Program-made: the position numbers and the translations under genes
In this document: positions 17,575-26,211 of the stretch, piece by piece
Layout: each line of letters starts with the position of its first letter
Numbering within the stretch: position 1 is the first letter of the stretch
The notes under the pieces: generated by a model
What the model was told of the DNA's origin: nothing
The model's database searches: none
What the model saw: the letters and a program-made list of their open reading frames with translations, nothing else
Assembly: GCA_025057755.1 (NCBI GenBank)
Contig: JANWVC010000007.1
Span: forward strand, 1-64,000
Direction: 5' to 3'
From: Limisphaera sp.
GTDB taxonomy: Bacteria; Verrucomicrobiota; Verrucomicrobiia; Limisphaerales; Limisphaeraceae
DNA: 64,000 nucleotides

Positions 17575-18438
17575 ATGAAAACAGTTGTCTGCTTTCGTTG
17601 GCTGGGCGCAATCGCATGGTTCGTTTATGCAGCGGTCGGTTTCGCAGAGCCGATTCCCCGTGAGGTGAAAATTGGAGGTTTTGCCGTGGGTTGTCAGGCG
17701 TGGACCTTCAATCGATTCACTGCTTACGAAGCCGTGGAGAAAACGGCGCTGGCAGGGGCAAAAGTGATTGAGTTTTTCCCCGGCCAGCGATTGCGGCCTG
17801 ACAGTGAACTGCGCTGGGACCATCATGCCAGCGATGAGATCATTTCCCAGATGAGGGAACATCTGGTGCGGTACGGCATTCGCGCGGTCAATTACGGCGT
17901 CGTGGGCGGACGAGATGAAACAGAATGGCGGCGAATCTTCGAGTTTGCCCGCAAGTTGGGCCTTTATGCCATCACCACCGAAGACGTGGACAAGTTGGAT
18001 CTGCTCGAACGTTTGGCGCGCGAATTTGACATTCGAGTGGGCATCCATAATCACCCGCGGCGGCCGAACGATCCCAATTACCGGATTTGGAGTCCGACCA
18101 ATGTTTGGGACATGATTCGGGGGAGAGACGCTCGATTGGGTGCTGCTGCTGACACCGGCCATTGGGCCACTTCGGGTGTGGATCCGCTGGAAGGCCTGCG
18201 GTTGTTGTCTGGGCGCATCATTAGTGTGCATCTGAAAGATCGCACCGTCATCGGGCGGCAAACCGCGGACGTACCCTATGGCAGCGGTGTCCTCAACGTG
18301 GCTGCCTTATTGGATGAGCTCAAGCGGCAGGGCTTCGTCGGCAATGTTTCCATTGAATACGAGACGAAATGGGAAAACAATGTGCCGGACGTGGCCCAAT
18401 GCATCGGGTTCTTCCGAGGGTACGGGACCTGCCGTTAG
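17575..18438 (+). CDS. Secreted sugar phosphate isomerase/epimerase-like TIM-barrel protein
   Basis: The ATG at 17575 begins a signal peptide (MKTVVCFRWLGAIAWF...) cleaved near residue 24. The mature part has the AP-endonuclease-2/xylose-isomerase-like TIM barrel: VGCQAWTFNRF at the first strand, GAKVIEFFPGQ, NYGVVGG, a VGIHNHPRRPN metal-ligand segment, AAADTGHWATSGVDP, ISVHLKD, and SIEYETKWE at the end. These histidines, aspartates and glutamates match the divalent-metal site of the family. Exported members are common in Verrucomicrobiota and Planctomycetota, and their substrates are mostly unknown. The gene is divergent from the E2 gene with 244 bases between the starts. Length is 287 residues. 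Confidence 0.85.
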   Translation: MKTVVCFRWLGAIAWFVYAAVGFAEPIPREVKIGGFAVGCQAWTFNRFTAYEAVEKTALAGAKVIEFFPGQRLRPDSELRWDHHASDEIISQMREHLVRYGIRAVNYGVVGGRDETEWRRIFEFARKLGLYAITTEDVDKLDLLERLAREFDIRVGIHNHPRRPNDPNYRIWSPTNVWDMIRGRDARLGAAADTGHWATSGVDPLEGLRLLSGRIISVHLKDRTVIGRQTADVPYGSGVLNVAALLDELKRQGFVGNVSIEYETKWENNVPDVAQCIGFFRGYGTCR

Positions 18439-18991
18439 ATTTTGCATAAGCCATCTGCACTCATTAAGGCAAAAAACGCAGGATTGGGACATGCCCCAGG
18501 TCGCTTAAGATACCTGCGAAAGAGAACTCTTCGCTGCCTCCTTCCATGATTCAAACCAATCTAATCTGGAAGAGCTAACTTCAGCCGTGCTGCGCACTGC
18601 CTCTGAATGGCCTTTCAGCCATCAACGCTGTTGCGAGTCCCTGAGGCGGGGAGGTTGGGTGATTGAGTTCAAGGCAGAAGGAGGCTCAAGATTAAGAACC
18701 GGTGCAGTTTGCGGTGGCGAAGGGCTCCCCGTTTGATCCCATGGCCTGTGATGCCGTTGCATCGCGAAGGTCGCAAAGGTCTCGTTGGAGGATCATTTCG
18801 ATAAAAGCCCGCCAAGCCCGCGTCATGGGATGTCAATGGTATTGCGGTTCGTTGCCCCGGGCCGATTGGGGGCAGTCCCGCCTCGGTGTGAAGCCAGCTG
18901 GTTAAGGCTTGCTGCCCATCCTGAAGACATGGTCTTGGGGCCTGTCGAGTGACCGACTTCGAGCAACTCGTTCGTGGGTTGTGCGAAAAGC
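18439..18991. other. Gap without a recognisable gene
   Basis: These 553 bases lie between the sugar-isomerase gene and the 3' end of the zinc-ribbon gene. Only short frames with no family resemblance are present. I see no tRNA, clear terminator or repeat. Confidence 0.6.
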
Positions 18992-19420
18992 TTATTCCCA
19001 AAGGCGGTATGGCAAAGCAGTCTGTTCCATCAGGACTCCGCATTTAGGGCATTGATCCGGCTGGTTCCATGGCCTGATAGTGTGCCAAGGCCCTTTCGGA
19101 CAAAGAAGAGGGAACTGGACCCAACGGGAATGGCGTACTCCAGGTGGCCAAAGTTGGTTGAGCACCTGCTGAAAAGTTGGAGGATGCGCGGACAGGCTTG
19201 GGCGTTTGTGCCAAAACTCGGATATTAGACCGCGTGGGCCACCGTAACTGCGTGTCTGTAAGACGGTTGGCACGCGCATTCGGACTACTGCGTCGTGCAG
19301 CTCTTTGCAGGTTTGGCAGAGAATGGTTTGGACTGCAAAGCGGAAACCAGCATCTTCGCCGCCTGCCACGTGGGCACGGTACAAGCATTTTGGGCACTCA
19401 AAAAGGAAAGTCCGGCCCAT
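18992..19420 (-). CDS. Small zinc-ribbon protein of unknown function
   Basis: This 142-residue protein has cysteine pairs at C9/C12 (FECPKC) and C35/C38 (ILCQTC), then C107 and a CPKC pair at C124/C127. It ends CGVLMEQTALPYRLWE. Paired CxxC knuckles at both ends suggest one or two zinc ribbons around a basic linker. The pattern AGGEDAG between the first pairs and the terminal ME---LPYR-W signature match uncharacterised proteins I associate with Verrucomicrobiota; that recollection could not be checked. No enzymatic motif is visible. The gene stands alone between two gaps. The start ATG at 19420 has only a weak ribosome-binding site. It might be a nucleic-acid-binding or metal-sensing protein, but this is a guess. 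Confidence 0.6.
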   Translation of the reverse strand: MGRTFLFECPKCLYRAHVAGGEDAGFRFAVQTILCQTCKELHDAVVRMRVPTVLQTRSYGGPRGLISEFWHKRPSLSAHPPTFQQVLNQLWPPGVRHSRWVQFPLLCPKGPWHTIRPWNQPDQCPKCGVLMEQTALPYRLWE

Positions 19421-19966
19421 TGCTTTTCAGCACTTCGATTGCCTCCAGAATAGCGGGTTCGTAAAGGTCGAGCCAAGCCGGGAATGCCCCTATGGCTCCC
19501 GAAGGCTGTGCATGGGATCTGGTTTGGATCGAAGCAAGAGGACATCTAATGGGCATACCTTCGTATGGCTGCTGTAGCTGGCTTGTAAAATGCATCGTGC
19601 GCGTAACGAAAAAAGTTGGAGCTAGACCGGGTTGAGAGCCAGCGACAAAGGTTCCGTATTGCACGGCCTGGACAGGAGCCTGCCACTCACCGTTTGGCAC
19701 GTTAAAGAGATGGCCCCAGGCCAGCCCTCCAGTTGGTGCGCCCGGGGTATCTTGGCTTGCCTGATTGGGCATGGATCACACAAGTGGCCTGGGGGGCCGT
19801 GTGGGGCAGGCGTACACGATTTCGGTGTCAACCGGATGGTTCAGCCAATGCCCTCCCGTAAAACACTCTGGTCGCAGTCACACCAACTTTGGCATGATCA
19901 TGGTGGACCCATTGAGGTCTTTGGCAGACGCAGGGGCGTCTCCTTCGGATTCTCTTTACAAGCTGC
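19421..19966. other. Gap without a recognisable gene
   Basis: These 546 bases separate the zinc-ribbon gene from thiD. A 124-codon minus-strand frame (19398-19772) overlaps the zinc-ribbon start but shows no domain. I found nothing else. Confidence 0.55.
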
Positions 19967-20758
19967 CTAGCCACTGGGCAGGAGAATCCTGTGGCCAGCA
20001 GCAAGGTAAGATCCGGCAATGGCGTTGGAGATGAACGTCTTTGCGTGCGTCACCGCGCGGCACAGAGGCAGTCCACGAGCCAGGAAGGCAGCGATAGCGG
20101 CTGCATACGTGCAACCCGTTCCGTGAGTATGTAAATGGGCGATACGAGGTGCCTCCAAAAGCCATTCATCGCGGCCGTCGAAGAGGATGTCCACCGCTCG
20201 GCGAAGGCCGGACAAGTGCCCGCCCTTGATGAGAGCTGCGCAACCAAACTGATTCCATATGTGCCGAGCGGCTCGCCGAAGATCTTCAATGGATTGCAAA
20301 GGTTGGCCAACCAAAACTTCCGCCTCCGGCAGGTTGGGCGTGACGAGGGTGGCGCGAGGCAGGAGCTGTTGCATAAGCACGTGAATGGCTTCCGGTTGGA
20401 GCAACCTTGCGCCACTGGTGGCTACCATCACGGGATCCACCACCAAAGGCGCCGATGTGGGAAACGGAAATCGCGCCACTTCGCGAATGATGGAGGCCTT
20501 GTAGAGCATGCCTGTCTTGATGGCACGCGGCGGTAGCTCTGCACACACAGCCTCCAATTGAGCGCGCACCATGTCCAATGGCAACGCCTGCACAGCACGG
20601 ACCTCGCGAGGATTCTGGGCAGTGACGCAAGTGATTACAGAAGTGCCGTGCACGCCGAGAGCGGCGAAGGCCTTTAGATCGGCTTGAATACCTGCCCCGC
20701 CGCCGCTGTCGGAGCCAGCCACGGTCAGCGCGATGGGACGACTGGCTCGACGCCTCAT
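19967..20758 (-). CDS. thiD: Hydroxymethylpyrimidine/phosphomethylpyrimidine kinase
   Basis: ThiD phosphorylates HMP and then HMP-P to give the pyrimidine half of thiamine. The ATG at 20758 yields 263 residues. This start is supported because it overlaps the TGA of the upstream prepilin-like gene (ATGA), a common coupling arrangement. Ribokinase-fold signatures are all present: AGSDSGGGAGIQADLKAF near the N-terminus, IKTGML, VVDPVMVATSG, TPNLPEAEVL, LIKGGH and the anion-hole motif HTHGTGCTYAAAIAAFLA. No other thiamine genes are nearby and no TPP riboswitch consensus is seen upstream, so its pairing with a pilin-like gene is odd. Confidence 0.93.
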   Translation of the reverse strand: MRRRASRPIALTVAGSDSGGGAGIQADLKAFAALGVHGTSVITCVTAQNPREVRAVQALPLDMVRAQLEAVCAELPPRAIKTGMLYKASIIREVARFPFPTSAPLVVDPVMVATSGARLLQPEAIHVLMQQLLPRATLVTPNLPEAEVLVGQPLQSIEDLRRAARHIWNQFGCAALIKGGHLSGLRRAVDILFDGRDEWLLEAPRIAHLHTHGTGCTYAAAIAAFLARGLPLCRAVTHAKTFISNAIAGSYLAAGHRILLPSG

Positions 20759-21594
20759 GGATTTGAGATGCCGGACGTTACTTTGGGGAGGGAGGCATGC
20801 CGACGCAGCCACAGCAGGTCCGCGGAAGGCCGGCTAACCCAGTTCAAGTGAGTCACGAAGGGCGTTCGGGCCATTTGCAGTGTCCATGGGTCACGCCAGC
20901 GTTGGATGGTGGCGTGTCCGTCAGCGAATGATAGGGGAGAGGCAGAGCCATGTTCAGCCGTGGGGAACTGATAAAACACTGCGGCCATCGCGACACCGAA
21001 GGCTGCATGACACAACCACTCAGGTGCCACATCTACGAAGAGCAGTCGTTCCGAGGGTGCCGCGGCCGCCAATTGAGCAAGAGTTAGAAAATTCTGATGG
21101 TTGGTGCTTAAGAGGAGCTCGTTACTTCTGGGAGGCAACATCCATCCCATGTATGCGTTCAGGGCGTAGGAACGGATCTTGGGCATGCCGCCGATCACCA
21201 ACTTGTCTGTGGGGCACTTGTAGATGGCTGCATGAGGCAAATAAGGTGCAAATGCTGCCCAGGCAGGGTCTGTGAGACACGCAGGGTTGGTAAGGGTCAT
21301 CCGATAGGAGGTAGTGGCCCGATGAGTGGCCCCCAGGACCCACAATCGAATCTGCCGAATCTCGTCCGCGGAGGCGTATCCATTGGGAACCAGCCGATCT
21401 CGGTTGTCATCCGCGTACAATTGCCATGCAAATCCAAGCTGCCGAAGATTTCCCAAACAAGCAGCCCGGAGGGCGCGGGCTTTGGCCCGGCTGAGAGCCG
21501 GAAGGAGCAGCGTTGCCAGGAGAGCCACAATGGCCAAGGTGATCAGAAGTTCGACCAGCGTGAAGGCGGCAGGCCTGAAAACTTTTGCACTCAT
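20755..21594 (-). CDS. Prepilin-like protein with N-terminal methylation motif and H-X9-DG type tail
   Basis: The ATG at 21594 has a GGAG 11 bases upstream and gives a short leader before the type III signal AAFTLVELLITLAIVALLA at about residues 8-27. The residue before the cleavage phenylalanine is alanine rather than glycine. A long alpha-helix (LPALSRAKARALRAACLGNLRQLG) follows, as in pseudopilins of type II secretion. The C-terminal part carries the HGSASPLSFADGHAT segment typical of the DUF1559/H-X9-DG group abundant in Planctomycetota and Verrucomicrobiota. Length is 279 residues. The product is probably processed by prepilin peptidase and membrane-anchored; its cargo or partner is unknown. 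It overlaps thiD by four bases. Confidence 0.85.
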   Translation of the reverse strand: MSAKVFRPAAFTLVELLITLAIVALLATLLLPALSRAKARALRAACLGNLRQLGFAWQLYADDNRDRLVPNGYASADEIRQIRLWVLGATHRATTSYRMTLTNPACLTDPAWAAFAPYLPHAAIYKCPTDKLVIGGMPKIRSYALNAYMGWMLPPRSNELLLSTNHQNFLTLAQLAAAAPSERLLFVDVAPEWLCHAAFGVAMAAVFYQFPTAEHGSASPLSFADGHATIQRWRDPWTLQMARTPFVTHLNWVSRPSADLLWLRRHASLPKVTSGISNP

Positions 21595-22114
21595 GCCCGA
21601 AGGCTCCACGAATGCCGCTTTTGCGTCCACAAGCCCTGCAAGCAACGCTACGCCAAAGTATGGAAGTGTGCAATTGGGAAGATGACCCGGTGGTTGTTCA
21701 TCCTCCGCGGGCGGGGCTGACGGTTTGGTGACATTAGCGCCGAACGCATCTTGGAGCCCGGAATCCGTACAAGACACGGACTCTTTTGGGGACCGGGATC
21801 TTTCCAAGGGCGCTTTGATGGTGTGGGTGCCGTAAGCGGAGGCGCTGTTAGCAGCGCATTCTCCCGTTTTAACGAACAGGGCCAGGCTGAGTCGTCACCC
21901 CAGTGCTGTTTGTTTGGAGGGCCAGTCTATGCGCCGCCTTGGCGCAAGACTCCATGTTGAGGATCAGTCTAAAAGGAGACAGAGGAACCCCCTTCTTCTT
22001 TGGAAGTGGATCTTTCAACAGCGGTTCAACCATATACCCATCCATCATGGATTGCCCGGCGTGAGAGGCCACGTTGGGGGCCGAATGGAGTTTTGGTGCC
22101 AAATCAAACGCTGC
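21595..22114. other. Gap without a recognisable gene
   Basis: These 520 bases lie between the prepilin-like gene and korB. The prepilin frame stays open to 21807, but the extra 71 residues have no leader character. No riboswitch or RNA gene is recognised. Confidence 0.5.
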
Positions 22115-23056
22115 CTATTTCATCCGGTCGAAGGTTTTTTGGAGGATTTGCCAGTCCTTGAGGTGTTGCACCTTTTCCCTGGCCGCCTGAATAATCTCAA
22201 GTTCCCGTTGATTCCGCGTGGGTCGTTTAACCTGGTAAAAAATTCCGAAATATCCAGGGAAGGGCGCGTTCGCCAACTCGTATGCGGCTACCTCATCCGT
22301 TACGTCATGGCTGGCAGGCACTGTGTTGAACACACCGCCTTTACGCGGATTGGCGGCGTCGAAGGCGCCTTCGTAAAACTCGACGCATTCACTGAGACAT
22401 TCAATGAAGCTGAATCCTTCGTGCTGCAGGGCAGCCTCCATCATTTGCAGCAAGTGATTCGGGTTCGTGTGCGTGGTGCGAGCGACGAAGGTCGCACCAG
22501 CCGCAATGGCCTGCTTGATGGGATTCAACGGTTGATCCACAGCTCCCCAAGGGTCGGTCTTGCTTTTGAATCCGATGGGCGAGGTGGGTGAGGTCTGTTT
22601 TTTGGTCAGGCCATAGACTTGATTGTCCATCACCACGAGCGTGAGGTTGACGTTACGGCGCGCAGCGTGAAGGAAATGGTTGCCACCGATGGAGAACGCA
22701 TCTCCATCCCCGCTGAAAACGAATACGTGCAGGTCCGGTCGCATGAGCGACACGCCAGTGGCGAACGGTAAAGCCCGCCCATGGATAAAGTGTGCACCAT
22801 GAGCTTGGACGAAATAGGGAAACCGGCTGGAGCAACCAATGCCCGAAACGGTGACGATGTTTTCGTGCCGGATGCGGGCACGCTCCATGAGTTTGAAGTA
22901 AATGGCCAGGACGGAAAAGTCGCCGCAACCGGGACACCAAGTCGGGTGATCAGCTGCCAGTTCCTTTTTGGTGAGCGGCTTTGGCTCCTCACTGACCGGC
23001 GAGGTCGGAGGCCGGACGATTCCGAGATGGTTATTGGCGGTGGTGGCAGTGCTCAT
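22115..23056 (-). CDS. korB: 2-oxoacid:ferredoxin oxidoreductase, beta subunit
   Basis: With KorA this subunit oxidises 2-oxoglutarate (or a related 2-oxoacid) to the acyl-CoA, reducing ferredoxin. The 313-residue length suits the beta subunit. It binds thiamine diphosphate and one 4Fe-4S cluster: WCPGCGD (first cysteine pair), GIGCSSRFPYF (third cysteine), HGRALPFATG, and the TPP-Mg motif SGDGDAFSIGGNH with the downstream NQVYGLTKKQTSPTSP loop. A further cysteine in the FIECLSEC segment could be the fourth ligand. The gene follows korA by 33 bases in one operon. Assignment to 2-oxoglutarate rather than another 2-oxoacid is inferred from overall family resemblance. Confidence 0.9.
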   Translation of the reverse strand: MSTATTANNHLGIVRPPTSPVSEEPKPLTKKELAADHPTWCPGCGDFSVLAIYFKLMERARIRHENIVTVSGIGCSSRFPYFVQAHGAHFIHGRALPFATGVSLMRPDLHVFVFSGDGDAFSIGGNHFLHAARRNVNLTLVVMDNQVYGLTKKQTSPTSPIGFKSKTDPWGAVDQPLNPIKQAIAAGATFVARTTHTNPNHLLQMMEAALQHEGFSFIECLSECVEFYEGAFDAANPRKGGVFNTVPASHDVTDEVAAYELANAPFPGYFGIFYQVKRPTRNQRELEIIQAAREKVQHLKDWQILQKTFDRMK

Positions 23057-23089
23057 GGCTTGAGTTGGGTTAAATTGGTTGAGTCTCGT

Positions 23090-24925
23090 TCACGCCAGCT
23101 GTGCCTGAAGGGCTGCCAGCTTTTCTTGCAGCTGCTCCAAAATTTCGCGCACTTTGAAGGTTAAACCGTCGGTTTTATTGATGCCACGAATATTGTTCAT
23201 GCAAAACCGGGCGCGTAAAAGCGTAGCTAATTGGCCATAGCCATAGAGACCTTCATCATTCATTTCGACGACAAAAATATATCGAAATCCGGAGAAAACC
23301 TCTTCCAAACCCTCGGGCAGAGGATGAAGGTGCCGCAAATGCAGTGCCGAGATGCTCAGACCTTGCGCACGGGCCCGGTCGACGGCTTCCCGGATAGGGC
23401 CGCGAGTGGATCCCCAACCCACCAGAAGCATTTGACCCTCGGCAGGACCGTATGTTTGAGGACATGGCAAACGCCGAGCCAGGGCTTGAAGTTTTTTTCG
23501 CCGTTTGGCAGTCATGGCCATGTGCATCTGGGGTGAGGCCGTTGGGTGACCCATTTCATCGTGTTCCAATCCCGGCAGCACTGGGTATTTCCCGTCTAAT
23601 ACTTTGGTGCCGGGTGGGATGTGATGGGTGATCCCGTCTGGTGCGCTCAGATCATAGGGCTTGTGCGACGGCACCGGGGTGAATTTGGGTGAAATATCCT
23701 GGCAGACTTTCTCCAGTTCCGGCTCTGGAAAGGCTTCGATGCGTGTGGCGATGGACTGGTCACTTAGAATGAAAACTGGGACGCTGTAGGCGCGCGCGAT
23801 ATTGACGGCTTCGATGGCGGTGTAAAAACAGTCCTCCACGTCCGCGGGCGCGATCACAACTCGGGGCGCGTCTCCGTGACTGCCAAAACACGCAATGAAA
23901 AGGTCGGATTGTTCCGGATTGGTGGGCATGCCAGTAGAGGGACCGGCGCGCTGGACATCGATGATCACGAGGGGTACTTCAGCGTTGACCGCCCAACCGA
24001 TCGCCTCGCTCTTTAGTGAAATGCCTGGGCCGCTGGAACCGGTAACGGATACATAGCCAGCATAGCTGGCGCCGATGGCCATGGAAATGGCGGCGATTTC
24101 ATCCTCGCATTGCACGAAAATGCCGCCATATTTGGGCAACTCACGGCGCAACGTTTCCATCACGTCTGACCACGGAGTGATGGGATAGGCCGCTCCGAAT
24201 CGAATGCCGGCGGCTATGAGGCCATAGGCAAGGGCTTCATTGCCGCTCATGACCACCTGAGTCCGTTCCCGCTTTTGACTCTCGCGGAGTCGGTAACTGT
24301 CTTGCACATGTGAGGCGGCGTAGCCGTAACCTGCGTGGAACGCCAATAAGGCGTTTCGGACCACGCTCTCGTCCTTGCCCTGAAACCGCTCCCGGATCAA
24401 CTGTTCCAATTTGGGCACGTTCAAATCGAAGAAGCGGGCGACCAACCCCAGGGCAAAGATGTTCTTGCCTTTATCACGAGCGGTGCCGCCGATGGCCTCA
24501 ATGGTCTGGGTGGTGATCGGAACACCGATGTGGACGTACTCTTTTTGAAGCTCGGGTTTCGGTTCTACGTGATCTGTATCGTAGAGGACAATACCTCCCT
24601 TCCGCAGCGAATGAATGTGCTCATCATAAGAATGCTGGTAAAAAGCCAACAAAAAATCCGCATCATCACCCGCACTGAGAACTTCGCCCGAGCCGATCCG
24701 AAGTTGGAAAATAGAGGGCCCTCCGGAGATGGTTGAAGGGATGGTCATGTAGGTCATGACCTCCTGTTCGCTCCGACCGGCCAACCGGGCCAGGATATTG
24801 CCCATTGCTTGAATGCCATCTTGGGAATTTCCCGCAATCCGGATTACAGCCTCCGGAATGGCGTGGGCCCTCGCGCCGGGCGTGGGCGGGAGTGCTGCGG
24901 GTGCTGCGTCAATGCTTTCACTCAT
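23090..24925 (-). CDS. korA: 2-oxoacid:ferredoxin oxidoreductase, fused gamma-alpha subunit
   Basis: This 611-residue protein fuses the gamma domain (about 25-195, starting AVIRIAGNSQDGIQAMGNIL) to the alpha pyrimidine-binding domain (about 220-480) and a C-terminal transketolase-like domain (about 490-600). The alpha part shows the AYPITPWSD segment, where many relatives have serine after YPITP, then GSSGPGISLKSEAIG, QRAGPSTGMPTNPEQSDL and a C-terminal GWGSTRGPIREAVDRA stretch. GPSTGMPT--EQSDL is the mark of the 2-oxoglutarate/2-oxoacid ferredoxin group. It is the first gene of the operon with korB. The enzyme is cytoplasmic and offers a ferredoxin-linked alternative to the NAD-linked dehydrogenase complex encoded 6 kb away. 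Confidence 0.9.
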   Translation of the reverse strand: MSESIDAAPAALPPTPGARAHAIPEAVIRIAGNSQDGIQAMGNILARLAGRSEQEVMTYMTIPSTISGGPSIFQLRIGSGEVLSAGDDADFLLAFYQHSYDEHIHSLRKGGIVLYDTDHVEPKPELQKEYVHIGVPITTQTIEAIGGTARDKGKNIFALGLVARFFDLNVPKLEQLIRERFQGKDESVVRNALLAFHAGYGYAASHVQDSYRLRESQKRERTQVVMSGNEALAYGLIAAGIRFGAAYPITPWSDVMETLRRELPKYGGIFVQCEDEIAAISMAIGASYAGYVSVTGSSGPGISLKSEAIGWAVNAEVPLVIIDVQRAGPSTGMPTNPEQSDLFIACFGSHGDAPRVVIAPADVEDCFYTAIEAVNIARAYSVPVFILSDQSIATRIEAFPEPELEKVCQDISPKFTPVPSHKPYDLSAPDGITHHIPPGTKVLDGKYPVLPGLEHDEMGHPTASPQMHMAMTAKRRKKLQALARRLPCPQTYGPAEGQMLLVGWGSTRGPIREAVDRARAQGLSISALHLRHLHPLPEGLEEVFSGFRYIFVVEMNDEGLYGYGQLATLLRARFCMNNIRGINKTDGLTFKVREILEQLQEKLAALQAQLA

Positions 24926-25334
24926 GTTGCGCCATTGAAGTCTACACCGTTTTGGGCGCGCAGAGACGTTGCTGCTGCGGCCTGAAATGGGTCGCCGCGT
25001 GGCGCCCTTCCAATTTGCACTGTAGCCTACTCCTGTTGGTCTTCATGTCAAATGCTAATGGACCAGGGTATTCGCACGGGGGAAATCCGGCCTAAGTTGG
25101 TCGCTTGCAAGCAATTCAGGCAGCTAAGCCGGATCAGATGGTTGCTATGAAGCCTTCTTAACCCGGATGGGTGTTCATGCGGGAAGACTTTGGGTTAGTG
25201 AGTATCGATAAGTGAAGCTGCGTGGGAAATGCGGGACAGCTTTGATGTGGCTACGGGGCGACTGGACAATACCATTTGGATGCGTCAATGTAAGTTTTCC
25301 TTGAGAATGACTTTGCTTGAGGACTGATCGGTTC
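24926..25334. other. Divergent intergenic region between korA and the Yip1-like gene
   Basis: These 409 bases separate two genes transcribed away from each other, so promoters for both should lie here. I could not identify a convincing -35/-10 pair, a repeat or a small gene. Confidence 0.5.
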
Positions 25335-26117
25335 ATGCAATCACCGCCTTTACAGGATCCGACTTTTTCCCGGCCTGATACGTGGACGACGCCTGTATGG
25401 TCGGTGGCTGGGCGCATGGTCAATGTGTTTGGGGTTCCAGGACAGGTGTTTGAGGACGTGTTGCGAACTCGGCCCAATACAGGCCATTGGTTTTGGCCGG
25501 CGCTGCTGGGATTTTTGATTGGGTTTTTAGGCGGTTGGCTGTTGTGGGGGAATCCGGTTGTGCGGCACGCGCTCGTGGTACGTCAACGAACGGTGTGGGA
25601 ACAGCGGATCGAAGCGGGCCGGCTTACGCGAGAGGAGGCTGACCGTCGCCTGAAAGAACTGGAGCAAGTCTGGGCTTCCCCCCTGGTTCGAGCCTTGGCT
25701 GCGGGGGCGTCTGGTCTGGGATCGGGTCTGCGGTTTTTGTTCTGGGGCGGGTTGATCTGGGCCGTGAGTCGTTGGGCTTTTGCAGCCCGGGCGCCTTTGG
25801 GTCGCTGTTGTGAGTTAGCGGGTTTAGCCAGTTTGATCGGAGTCGTAGGCATGGCGTTGGAACTCTTACTGATGCCAACCCCGGACGGATCGCCTCCTCC
25901 GCTAGAAGAACCGGCGCAAGTGACGCAGCCCACCTCTCGGGCAATGGCTTGGGCCCTTGGCTTGGTCCAAGGCATTTTTGGCTTCTGGCAGGTAGGTGTC
26001 ATGGGGATGGCCTTGGCCAAATTGACAGGAGCGCCTTGGGTGCGGGCGTTATGGGTCTTGCTGGCGATTTGGTTGGGTTGGATGTTGTTGTGGATCACGG
26101 TGGGAGCGCTGCGGTGA
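25335..26117 (+). CDS. Yip1-family integral membrane protein
   Basis: The ATG at 25335 is chosen over a TTG at 25317. A GAGG lies about 13 bases upstream. The 260-residue product has an N-terminal soluble segment containing VFGVPGQVFEDVL, typical of how bacterial Yip1-domain proteins start, and then about five hydrophobic segments (near 50-70, 125-150, 165-185, 205-230 and 235-258). A charged helical stretch with RLTREEADRRLKELEQVW lies between the first two. It stands 94 bases before the macA-like gene on the same strand, a position in which Yip1-like genes are often found next to MacAB-type exporters. Its function is unknown; a helper of the exporter is an inference from position only. Confidence 0.75.
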   Translation: MQSPPLQDPTFSRPDTWTTPVWSVAGRMVNVFGVPGQVFEDVLRTRPNTGHWFWPALLGFLIGFLGGWLLWGNPVVRHALVVRQRTVWEQRIEAGRLTREEADRRLKELEQVWASPLVRALAAGASGLGSGLRFLFWGGLIWAVSRWAFAARAPLGRCCELAGLASLIGVVGMALELLLMPTPDGSPPPLEEPAQVTQPTSRAMAWALGLVQGIFGFWQVGVMGMALAKLTGAPWVRALWVLLAIWLGWMLLWITVGALR

Positions 26118-26211
26118 GGTGGCCTCATCTTAATGAGGTGGGCGAAACTTTCGCACGCGGGTGCTCGTATTTTTACGATGACGGCAGCAGCTTGGGGAAA
26201 GAGTTGAGCCT

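Noticed and set aside
21595-22114. Possible TPP riboswitch ahead of the operon containing thiD
   Set aside because: The conserved thi-box core was looked for on the minus strand and not found.
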